Origin: Zerene cesonia
Taxonomy: Eukaryota; Arthropoda; Insecta; Lepidoptera; Pieridae
Reading direction: 5' to 3'
NCBI RefSeq assembly: GCF_012273895.1
Contig: NC_052106.1
Coordinates: forward strand, 5,518,001-5,582,000
DNA: 64,000 nt
Positions within the stretch are counted from its first letter, which is position 1. Each line of letters begins with the position of its first letter. The notes beneath the pieces were generated by a model. That model saw only the letters and a program-made list of their open reading frames with translations. It was not told where the DNA came from and ran no database searches. Below, piece after piece: positions 35,756-48,500 of this stretch. The position numbers were made by a program, and so were the translations under genes.

Positions 35756-38000
35756 AGTAGGATTTCTGTAGATAAATGTTATTATTGATATAAATAAATA
35801 TAAATTTTTGCTTTTTGTACCAACTTTTTTAAGTATGAAGCCAGTATCTTAATGATTTTATTAAATGTACACCGTAGGTTTGGAGTCTAAACAACAGTGT
35901 TGTTAATAGTCGTAGCATTCGCTACGGTGCTACGGAGTGTCTACGAGATGAGTATGACAAATTTAATAAAAAATGCTTTGAGTGATAATTTGAAGATTGC
36001 TATTAGATTAAATTGAAAATACAGTTATAAATAAAATAAATGAAATATCTACTTAGTTATCTTATATTTTTTCTTTCGAGTTATTGTATTTTTTTTTCCT
36101 TACCGATCACATTAAAAAAAAATTACAACAACTTTGAAAAAAAAATCGTAAGAAAATGTATTTTTTTCTTTTTATATTTATTATTCGTAGTACATGGAAG
36201 GGACGATTTTATTGTATATTAATACAATATTTTATGAGCACGACATCCAGTCCCGTTCAGAACTATTTCAAGAATAATATATTACAAGCAAAAAAAATAG
36301 TGAAATTTCCTCCACTAACCATGAATATATATCATAAAAATGTATCGTCTTTCTTATAGTCCCGCACCTAACTATCTCTTTTAATACTTATTTGTACCCA
36401 CGCACACCAAGAAGGTCCCCTTGTGTCGCGTTGTTGCAGCCTTTGCCTGTGTGGGTGACTTCTTTCGCGTACCCCTGTGTGCGAGCGAATTTCTTTCGAG
36501 ACGTAATAAGGGGACCGTTTCTTTCCCGCTAAGGTTTTAATGTCGACCACGTTTCGGTGGCGGACGCGCGCCTTCGCGGTTATCCATTAAACTTTTTTTT
36601 AGTTGTACGGACTTTGTGTTTTGTGCCAGTGTGAATTAAAAAAAAAGAAATGAACGATAGAGTTTTATAATCTGTGAGTATGCGTCCTTCATTTTATGGA
36701 TATTGTAAAATTAATTAATGGAAAGTTTGTAAGTTTACGAACTTAAGTCGGTCGGGTCGGAGGCATGATGCGTGATGTTTTCGAGTAGACCGCAGCCTCA
36801 TTAGCCTGCGCTCACACTACGCCGCGACTATTAAACTTGGAGATAACGGCACATATTGTGATAACATCGAGTATATCTTACGCTGTGGAGGATTAATTAA
36901 AGTTGTGTTTGCTTCGCAAATAAGATAAGGCTAAAGATAAAGTTAAATATATATAAAATACATATAAAACATGACAAAAAATTTTAAATTTTGTTCTTAC
37001 ATAGAGATTTCCTGTGTTTAATTTAGGCGAGTATTTTCTTTTCAATTTATTTTATTAACTTTGAGTAATGTTTGAAGTCTCGTTTACACGTTATAAAATT
37101 GTATTTTAATATCGAATATTTCAATGAATTATTAACGATAAGTTAAGCTCAATTTTTTCACCAACATCAAAAAATACAACAGTACCTTAAAAATCATAAC
37201 AGCATTCGTATTAAAATGAAAATAATAAAAATATCATTTTTTTATATATTTCTTAATCTTAATGTACTAAACACTTAAAACACGTACAGCCGAATTTCAA
37301 AAGATAACTCTGGTGTCAATGAGAGGGCAAAGTCATTATTCACAATTTCCGTAGCTCGGTGAGGGACTTGTTAAAAAGTTGCACCAACTCCCATTACGAT
37401 GAATGCTCCCCTTAACTTACACCTGTCTCTAATTGATACCTTGAGAAAATTTTACACGTACTTTATTGATATGGGGCAATATTTAAAAATAATTTCTGTT
37501 ACCTAGTAATTGTATAAATTTATTACATTTAAACATAAAGATATTATCTAAGCATGTATTTGAATTTGAATTAAAATTTGTTTGTTCTTAAAAAATAAAT
37601 CGTAAAAATAATAGTTAGATGAAAGGAAAGGTCGAGAAAACATCGAAATAAAAAGGATATGTTCATAAACAGATATACGTAGTAATACGAATTTAAATAT
37701 ATTTATATATAATATATGTAATAACAAAATGTTTTATTTCCTTTTTTTCTCCATTTCGTCTGTTTAAAATAATCACCAAGCTCATCATATTTTATTTTGT
37801 ATTTTCAATAAAACAATTAAATAATTATTAAGCCCATTAATATCTTACTTTAAATCGCAATGTACTGTGCACAACGCTATGCTTTGCCTTACTAATTACG
37901 GACTTGGCGCCAAAATAAGGAATTTTGGAAATTGTGTTTAATGATTTATTTAAGTTTATAATTCTTCAATTGATTTTACAATTTAAATAAAAAGAGATTT

Positions 38001-38291
38001 TTGTATCATAGTCGGCAATGGAGCTAGTGGGTCGCCTGATGGTAAGCGCTACCACTGCCCATGTTTGCAATTGCCGAATTTAAATTGGGAAGGGATTAAG
38101 GAAGGATTGATGAGAGGAATGAAAGAAAGGACTGGGAAGGGTAAGGAAAAGGATATGGGACTCCGGCTCCTCCACTTACCGTACGAAACACAATAGCATG
38201 CTATTATTTCACGCCGGTTTTCTGTGGGGATGTGGTACTTCCTCGGTGCAAGTTGGCCCCATTCGTGCCGAAGAGTGCTCGACTACCAAGA
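38001..38291 (+). repeat. Interspersed repeat family D, copy 3
   Basis: Starts TTGTATCATAGTCGGCAATGG, with GGGTCGCCTGATGGTAAGCG, GGACTCCGGCTCCTCCACTT and CGCCGGTTTTCTGTGGGGAT in order. The first 20 bases match copy 4 at 46.3 kb closely. Confidence 0.75.
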
Positions 38292-41200
38292 AAAAGATAT
38301 CGAATGTTAAATATATAATATATATTTTCACTCTTTTAACTTACAGACTCACGACGATAATTACTGTAGTTTTAAATAAATTATTCACAATTGCGAATAT
38401 GTATGCATTAACTGATTTACTATGCGTAATGAGAATGTATTATTCAAGATGTATCCGATGAGAAATTTTCTTCGTCCGTTGTTGAGAGCGGGGAAAATCT
38501 AACTTGTTTACAAATACAGGGAGGGTGGATTTCAAAATTGTAATATTGATTGTAAATACGTTATAAATAGATGAATTAATTATTTAATTTCTACGGAAAT
38601 ATATTGTGCTTTACAATAATTTTATTATCGATATCAATAAATAGAAGGTTATTTTCAATCTAGTTTGGAGAAAAACCTTTATTATTATTTACACTGTGTT
38701 ATACTAAAGTAATTGATGTACACAAAAAAGAAAAAAGTAGAAATAAAAAATGTAAAAAAGTTGAGAAAATTTGTATTATTTTTGGTACATTCATATCAAT
38801 TTCAATGATCTTTTATTTATAGATAAGAAGTTTATATATTTTCTAAATATCATTCATTAACGCTATAAAATACAAATGCTCTGTTTAATAAATGACGTCA
38901 CAGCTTCCCGCCGCATTCCGCGCGTTTTTTATTTAACTGCTTGATTGTGCCTGATGTTGTTTATTGTCACTAATATTAGGAAAAAGGAGGGTCGAATCTT
39001 GTTTGAAATAAAGACGAATTTGCAGTGTAAACTGAAATATTATTGATCGAATTCATGAAACCTCTTAAATGAGTGTAATTAGAAAATTGACCCGAAAATA
39101 ATAGTGCATAAGTTATGCATTCTCTTCAGTATTTATATCATTTTAAAGGAGTTAAAATGTTGTATAAAGATAAAGTTAGTAAATTATTAAAACTACTAGA
39201 TATGGTTCAACGGCCAAGATCTCTGTTGAATTACTATTATTTTTAAAATAAATCTATTTTAAATTTAATTTCAACCCATTCACAAATTTTAAATAAATGT
39301 TTTACAGATTATATTAAAGAGAGATTTTAGTAGAGTACTCTCGTTCGAGATAGAATAGATTGTATTTTGTTTTTTTTTTGTATAGAACGTTATTTATCCT
39401 AGTTGTATTTATTTGATAGTCATCATATTTGATTGATAAGTGTTTCCCAAAATAGCCCAGAGACATAACAGCAGACAAGAGGACCATAAATTGCTAATCC
39501 TTCCACCGTCTTCGCATGTTAAGATGCTCGGAATCGAATTGTCCTGCGTCTGAACATTTAAATGTCCGTAGGGTTAGACGGGTCGGATATTACATTTGCT
39601 AACCTATTTGTAACCGTCGTCCGACGATCATTATCCATGTCCGTCCCAAGGGGCAATGAATCCGTCCCAGTTCCACTATTGATTCCTTTGCAAGTGTTAA
39701 GTCCCCGAAATCGACAGATGCGCCTTGTTAAATGAATATTTCAGATGAAAATCACTGTTTTTTCCATATTTGTGGTACAGAAAATAGCTGGTGTTGTAAA
39801 ATTTGAATGTGTGCAAGGCGGATGATAGATTTAATTGCAATGTTAAGAACAATAAGCAAATTAACACAACACATTGTCATCAATTTAAATTCGACCTGCT
39901 CTATAAAGTTAAGTGTAATTACAATTAATAGGCATACAAATTCCATATTATAAAATGTAAGCAGAGATAAAACAAAGCTGGTATCTAAATCATACGACAC
40001 ATGTAGGCGGCGGCAAGGCGCGGAAAACTCAAAACAATGTCCAAAAGCAAACAGAACAGTGAAACAGAAATGGTGGGTGTAATGTATCTTTACCCCATTC
40101 GGCCGGCTCCTTTGTGGAAGGGTAGGGTAGGGTAACGAGCATTACGCACTTGTAGGGAACCCTGTACGGCCGTACGCTTTATTATTTATGACCTCCGCCC
40201 TGTTGTATGTTTGAGCTAAGATTTTATTGCCGACCTATTCATGAGGTTAATCCATTGCAAATCGCGATGCTAATGGATTTCTGTGATTTTGAAGTATTAT
40301 ATTGGAATATCAAAAGGAGCAATGGTTACGAGAACACTGGTTTATGCGTATTTGACAAAGCGCGTATTGAATGCCTATATTTTTCAATGGAACTTGAAGT
40401 TTAATAGGATCTTTGACAAATCAATATAATTAGGATCATATCTAGATATCAAATAGTGCACTAAATTCGGAAACTAACACGGTGTGGATCACAAAAAGAA
40501 TCTAAGAATGTTTGTTCTTTTAAATAACTAAGCAGGCAATCTCTCGATTAACCTTATCGTGGTTTATAATTACCTAATAGATCTGATAGAAGATAGTCTA
40601 TATCGAATGCTGACATCGCAATAGTAACGCAGACATGCAAGTAAATAATACAATACGTAACATACAATACAATACGTTTCATACAGCGTTAATGTTAAAA
40701 CTATGTTATGACGATTCAAAAGTGCCTCTATAAGTCTAATTGAATGAATAAATGTTTGAATTTGAGCGCATTGCCATAATTCAGCCACATATAAGACGTT
40801 TGTTTACAAACTCTCATGTATATTCCTTCTATGGATCAATTACATAATCCGTTAAGGTAAGTAGCAATGTATTAGATCAACAAGCCTTTATCGAGCCGGA
40901 ATCAAAGCAAACACCGTAAGGTTGTAAAAAGACGGGGTGCACCCCTTGTAGAAATTAACTTTAACATGCCGATCGACATATCGAATTCGCAAACATGTTA
41001 CTGCGCGGAAGGGGAAACCTATAGCTCACAAATTGTATTAGAAATGTATTTAGATGTATACTTGTATGCATCATCTTGGAAATTTTGTAGAGAATATAAA
41101 AATAACCTAAGGAAAAAACGTTGTGAAACATAATGTTACGGACGGTGGATACATGTAGGTATAATATGTATATTAAGTATATCAGAATAAAATTATAGCA

Positions 41201-41795
41201 TGATGTATGAGTGCCATAGTTTATTTTATAATATGTTTTAATACCGGGATAAGATAATCGCTGCCACTAAACGGATACTATATTTATTCATTTTTATATT
41301 TAATTATATTTATTCACAATTCCCTCAATATGGATATCAAATTAAAGGCAATGATTGCGGCTTGATTAGAAAAATACTACACACTATAATATAGTTTGAA
41401 TCCAAGCCGGTTTCCAGCACAAAATGAGGTCGGTGGATTTTTTTATTCTTTTTAAGTAATTTACTTGTTAACATAGAATTAAAATCACCATCTTTAAAAA
41501 TGTCCACACACATTTAACCTTTTATTTAAATATATTTAAATTTCAAAATATAAACCGTGCGTAAAATCTGCACATTCATTTCATCGCATGATTTAACTCT
41601 CCCGGTTTCTGCCACGCCGTCACAAATCATTGTGCACGTTCTCGCGAGAAATTTTCTTTGATGCTTTAACGACAGTAAGTTCATATCATCTGACGTTGTT
41701 TGATATGAGGTAACTTATCAACTCAAATGGCGAGGACAGGAATTTTTTCTCTCTTGTTGCATTGATGACTTCAAAACTTGTCTCTTTATTCATCA

Positions 41796-41986
41796 CTAGC
41801 TGCGCCTCGCGGTTTCACCCACGTGAGTCCGTATCTCGTAGGATAAAAAGTTGCCTATATGTTATTTCAGTTGTCCAGCTGTTTATGTACCAAATTTCAT
41901 TACAATTGGTTCAGTAGTTTTTGCGTGAAAGAGCAACAAACACACACACATTCTTACAATCTTTCGCATTTATAATATTAGTAGGA
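41796..41986 (-). mobile_element. Helitron-like element, family A copy 6
   Basis: Left end CTAGCTGCGCCTCGCGGTTT, right end TATAATATTAGTAGGA, followed by several more TAGGA-type units to about 42023. It lies about 420 bp upstream of the candidate 5' leader splice site of the Runt-domain gene. Confidence 0.75.
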
Positions 41987-42445
41987 GTAGGATATTAGGA
42001 TAGGATAGTATAGGATTTACGGCTCTGCTATTTGCCTGGGCAGGTTAGAGGCGGTCAGTTGAATAGCTAGTTAATATTTTTAAAGAAAGATTCTAGAATA
42101 TATAGCATCATATCATATAGCAGAAGATTTTTTTGCAGCGACCGACTTTGGCCTTCAGCGGCGGGCGGGCGGCGTCTTAAAGATTAAATATTGATGTCTT
42201 TATAGAAATTAATAAGAACACTTTATTATACTAAATACTATTTAATAATTGATTGATTATAAGTGGTTGTAATATAATTAAAAAAAGATTATATTGGCTA
42301 TATATATTTCTGTAACGCTGTAGATTTTTTTGCTTTATTTAGAACATATGAATAGGTATCGTTTTTTAGATTTCCTCTTTTAATAATCTCGTAGGTTGAA
42401 CGAAATTAAATATCGCATAGCATTTAAACTCTTCTCCTTTTTCAG

Positions 42446-42581
42446 ATACCCAGCACGATGTCTCCGGTCATCTCAATAAAACTGCCTCCACGCGATCATT
42501 ATAACGTGAACCTGCTTCTTTTCCATATAATTATGTGACGGACGTTGTGTTTATTGCGGACAGTGGTTACATGTATAGACG
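42446..42581 (+). promoter_or_regulatory. Candidate 5' leader of runt with two upstream ATGs
   Basis: A strong 3' splice site (TTCTCCTTTTTCAG, ending at 42445) suggests that an upstream untranslated exon joins here. The leader would contain an upstream ORF of 26 codons (42458-42538) and a second upstream ATG at 42571. The second ORF overlaps the main start out of frame and ends at 42675. If the transcript starts downstream of these, they would not matter. Confidence 0.45.
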
Positions 42582-45500
42582 ATGCATCTATCGAGTGAAG
42601 TTAGTTCGACTACTAATGGTTTGGGGCACGAAGCGCCGCCGTCGAGCTATGGGGCGCTGCCCAGTCAGCCGCTGACTGCTGAACTGCTGGCTGAGAGGAC
42701 CCTGGAAGGTCTTCTGGCTGATCATCCTGGAGAACTTGTTAAGACTGGAAGCCCGCATGTTGTAAGTGTCTATTTGATCTGCATGATAACAGCGGATGAA
42801 AATGCTATTTAAATAACATTTAAATTGGAGAAGAATTTTGATTTAGTGTTTTTCTTTACACCATATTCTTGTATTTGTATGTATGAAGACAAATTAGTCA
42901 AACATAAAAGAAAAGAAAAAGAAAATTTCTCGTACAGGTCAACTGTTTTTAGATTTTTTTCAAGTTTAATGTCATACGGCAATTCTTATGCTATATTTGT
43001 CAGTTATAATGAATTAGTAGAGTAATACACTATGTCATTTTGTGAAGTCAAAGTGTTAATTCGAACGAACGAATAACTAACCTAGTTAACAAATAAAGTT
43101 TATATTTTAATTTCATGTATGAGTCAGAGTAGTAGATTTCCAAGTAGATCGTATATTTCTAATGATATTTGAGACGAAAGTAACGTATAAAGCCTCTCTT
43201 CTAAGTTGAATCGCATAGTAATGATGATCGTTTTTCGCAGATATAAATTAGATTATTTTAATGTACTTCATGAATTTGATTTAATTTGGAACCTCTATTA
43301 TCTACGAAGACACATTTTTATACACACTGAACAATAATTTCATGAAATCATTACACATGCACAATAGAAAATAGAACTGGAAACCAGATTTTCTATTCAT
43401 CTCTTAAATGTCACATTAATTATTAATTAAGAGAACAATTCCTATAACCTATTATTAGGTTTTTACTCTTGTTATTTTTATAGGTAAGTACTTGATATAT
43501 TCTGTATATCTCAAGCATGTTACGAATATGTGTAAAATATGGCTAAAATTAACTAACTTACAGGTATGTACAGTGCTGCCACCACACTGGCGGTCAAACA
43601 AAACCCTACCAGTTGCATTCAAGGTGGTAGCCCTGGGTGACGTAGGGGACGGTACCCTAGTTACCGTCCGAGCTGGCAACGATGAGAACTGCTCCGCTGA
43701 ACTCCGAAATTGCACGGCGGTTATGAAGAACCAGGTCGCGAAATTTAATGACTTGCGCTTCGTTGGGAGGAGTGGAAGAGGTTAGTTATATGTTATAGCT
43801 ATTATTAGTCTTTTATAACGTTATTCTATATATTCTTTTAGTGTTGTCTTCAGTTTTAGTATTAGGTATAAAAGTGCTCTCGCGAAAATTTCGCATGTTT
43901 TCCTTGAGGACTGCGCTTTTTGCTTGTAAAATAAGGTTATTTCATATTTTATTGTAACTAGCTGTGACCCGCGGTTGAAACCGCGTAAGTCCGTATCCCG
44001 TAGGAATATCGGTATAAAAAGTGCCTATGTGTTATTTCAGTTGTCCAGCTATCTACGAAGCAAAATAGTATTATTATTCACCAATAGATGTCAGGAAAAA
44101 AAAAACACGAATAAAACACGAATATGACATTTTCTAAAAAAAATTCCTAGCTAGATCGATTTATCGCCCCCGAAACCCCCTATATACTAAATTTCATGAA
44201 AATCGTTGTAGCCGATTCCGAGATTCCAATTATATATATACAAGAATTGCTCGTTTAAAGGTATAAGATATAGGGATTCTATTATAACATCTTATCGGAA
44301 AGTATACGTAATATATTCTCACATGTTTTATAAATACAACTATGATTATGAATTCGGCGAATAGATATAGCTAATGTAAATAATTGAAATGATATATAGG
44401 TCATCATTCAAATTACTTTCCTATTCACTAAGATTTAAACCCAACGTGTTACCAAGTTTTTCATACATTAAGCAATATATCTCATACATGTATACATATA
44501 TTCAATTTCCTTTAAAAGAATTATCTTTTGTGAATGTTCAAAACAAGGCTCTGCGCGTCTTAGCTACTGAATATTTCAACAGGTTTTCCCTTTGTTCAAA
44601 TATTAAGTCACTGAGGGTAATTGATCTCTTAAGTGTTTACTTCAAGATGGTAATAAGATGGTAAGGGCCAAATGAATTTTGTTATCACAAAATGTTTTTA
44701 GTAGCAAACAAATGCGGTAAATTTAACTTAATAAATCTGCGTATTATTGTATATGTTGTTTTTAGAATGACATTTAAAATAAATTGGCTCGATTTATCGA
44801 TTGTTAGGATGCACATCATATCCATAAAACCATTTTCAACCAGGTTATTTCCATAATTTTATACGACTTCTAGCTCTCCGCCCGCGGCTTCACTCGCGTA
44901 GTCAAAGAATGAGATATACAGTCTTGATGTTTTATCCGCATGGTTCCCGTTTCCGTTGGATTTCCGGTATTAAAGCTGTTATTTCTTCTTTCTCGCGTTT
45001 GAAACTAACTTTATACCAAATCGCATTTAAATCAGTTCAGTGGTATGGGCGTGAAGAAGAGACAGAGTCATTTTCGCATTTATTATTTCAGGTATAATAT
45101 CAATATTATTGATTATTAACGATAGAAGAATAATGTAATTTCATTGATAGATTGAACCACCGACCTCACAATAGATAATTCTTGCTGACATGAAGCACTT
45201 CACCAAAGAAATAGCCACGAAGAAGTGGATATAAGGCATATTAATCGGTTTAAAATGCTAATCAGGCTAACGTTATATCAATAAAATACGGGATCTTACT
45301 CTAAGCGCTTAATATCAAGTACAATAAGTACTAGTGCTTTACTCAAAGCACTTATAGCTCTTCGCAATTGCATGTCTTCTTGTAAGTGATATCAATTAAC
45401 CCTTCGCCGCGTTAATATTGGTTTCGTCGCAATATCTATTTCCTATGAATTTGACTAACAAGCGAGAAGTTGAGTTTTATATGTTGCTAAAGTATGTTGC

Positions 45501-48500
45501 AGACTATGCTCGTGTATTTGTCCTACTAATATTATAAATGCGAAATTTTGTGAGGATGGATGTATGTGTATGTTTGTAAATCTTTCACGCAAAAATTACT
45601 GAACCGGCTGCAATAAAATTTGGTACGTAGATAGCTGGACAACTGGAATAACACACAGGCAAGTTTTTATTCCGATATTCCTATGGAATACAGCCTTACG
45701 CGGGTGAAACCGCGGGGCGCAGCTAGTATATTATATGAAAGGTATGTTTTCGGTTCGTTCGATCGTTAAAACAAATAACGAAATTGTGGATTTCTACATT
45801 GATTTAAGTTTAGAAAATATGAAAGGAAACGTAGTATTTTATCATATAAATGATTGTTTCTTATTGTACAAATAAAAGTTAAATTTATTATTACAATTTT
45901 TTTATACCTGTATTATTTCTTAACCGACATCTATGTTCTATGTTCGTTTCTATGAATTTTTTATATTTATAGTTTTAAGACGGACTATATCCAGAACACA
46001 TACAAGCAGTAGCAACCTATAACTACGTATAGAACTCAAGAATTCCATTCAATATTGAAACAAACACAAAAGTTAAGTATTCGGGGGTAACGTTGGAACA
46101 TCGGTGAACTGTAAACTTGTCTCATATTCAAATAGTGCCGGGTCTAACGAAGCGCGGCGGTGATAGGGTTGCGAGATTTAATTTGTCTTATTAATACACT
46201 GGATATTTCCTTTAACATTACAAAGTAAGAATAAAATCCAACTTGGACATACGATCGACGAATCGATTATTTCCACGTTAGTTTGGAGTTATAGAATACA
46301 TATGTATTATTTTTATCATAGTCGGCAAAGGAGCTGGTGGGTCGCCTGGTGGCAAGTGCTACCATCGCCCGTGAATCTTTTCAAAAACATGAGGTCTGAG
46401 GCAAGTGGCCTTACGTCTCTAATAATAATAAATAAAGGATTGATGAGGCGAAAAGAAAAGTACTGAGACGGGTAGGAAAAGGACACGGGCCTCCGACTGC
46501 CCCACTCATCTCGAGAAGCAGAAACTACTATTTCACGCTGATTGGTACATGCTGGCTTATAATATTAATAGTCGTAACTTTTTCGTCGCTGGCATATATT
46601 GGTAATAAACGTTTTCGGTAATTGAGCCGATACTATAAAATTTGAACTATAATTGTTATGAATTCTCTTGAATGTAAACTAGTATTACTTCTATATCATT
46701 TTCATTTATATTATGCTACAAGATAAAATAGAAATAAAATAATCATAAAAATATATGTATTTATTATTTGCACTTGTCTTTAGGCCTTTCATACATGATA
46801 ATAAAATAACGTTGTTATGTGAACAATTGTAAGGTGTTATAAATAAACAATCGAGTTTTACTAAAATAAAAATTACAATTAAAAGACATAACCATGGGTG
46901 ACAGAAGAAGCAGAACATCATTTACGGACAGAATAAGCACAGATTTCTGCAAATTAATATTAATTAAAAATGATCATACAGAATAAAACATAAGTACTTC
47001 TCTTGAGCACATTCCGATGAATATGGTTTTAGAACAAATAAAAATAAAATATTCTTATATATTTTACTGTGTGGTAGCCCTGCCTTCATTGTAAGAAGGA
47101 TCCACAGAAGGAAGGGCGCGGCAAGTGTGTCACATCCATCGCTGTTTATATTTAACAAGTTTCTCGTTGCAATGGGCCTTCGTCTTGTATAACATACGTT
47201 TGACAACAGTACACTGGTGTTGAACACTTTCAGGTATTATTATGAGCATCGTGAAGTGCCCAGAGAAAGACAGATGGAGTCTCATGATGGAAAGTCTTTA
47301 TGTTACATTTTAATTTATTTATTTTCATATGAAACAAACTAGTCCATGTTGATGTTACGATGATAGATTATTTCATTTTGACATTGACATTGTTTTCTTT
47401 TATTTTCAATGGCGTATAGGATAAATATTAATAACTTGTTTGTTTGTTACGTCTGTAATTTAATTTATACAGATTTTTACTTATTTAAGTGATGGTTTAT
47501 GGGCTAGTGAGATCTTTTCTTTCAGTCTATGAAGCTCGAAGCGAAGGCTCACATATAACAATATTTAATTCAATCCCATCCCTCAGATAGATGTGTCGCA
47601 TTTTGTGTTTGAGTTTATCAGAAGAGGTTTTGTTTTCATTTTTTTATACCTTAATACTAGTTTAGATGTTTGTTGCAATGAGGCTGCCTCAACTTAAATG
47701 TTTAAAAGCCCGTTGATAAATATTAAAAAAGAAGTTTATAACATGCCTTTCCACCTTGGCCAATTTGACATTCTTTATAAAACGTATTCAAAAATATATA
47801 CAAACCGAGCTAACGCTAAAAGTATTTCGATGTACTCATTAAGGAGATCTACAAAAAAAGGACACTGCGTGTTTAGTAAAAACCAATACAGACCAGCGCC
47901 ACGGGAAGCGCACAAGAAGTTAAGAGGTGTCTATTTGTCACGTTCCTTCCTGAATAACGTTCTGCTTTCCAATTAAGGGTAAGCGCTCTCTTTGTTTATC
48001 TTAAATTGCGAGAAAATCTCACTCAAATTATCGAGCCAAGGATGAGGGGAGATCGGTGCCCCATAACATAACTTTGTTTTGTTAAAATAAAAAGTTGCCT
48101 ATCTGATGTTGATGGACGGCGCGGGGAATTTTTAATAAGCGAAAAATTTAATGAGGCCCCTCGAACACTTTTTGCTTAGCTCGTGTCAGTTGAATATAGG
48201 GGAATGGACAGTTCTCTCTTGGGTACAAGTTGTTTTAGGGAAAATGTGCACTTCACCGTTTCGCTAATTCCTCTAATTAATGAATTTTTAATTAAAAGTG
48301 TTTTCTCTCTTATCTCTCAATATTAGGGCTGGATATTTAGAATTTTTATGAAACCATAAATGGGTATAAATACATCGTGATGTGTTTAACATTATTTTAC
48401 TTTAGATAGGAATATCTCTGATCTCATCTCATCTCTAGGTACGTGGATCAAACATTATTCATAGACGCTGCCAATACAAACTGAACAATCAGAAAAGTCT

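Noticed and set aside
47698..47976. 92-codon plus-strand frame in runt intron 2
   Set aside because: No likeness to a known protein, no neighbouring exons, and chance frames of this size are expected in 64 kb.
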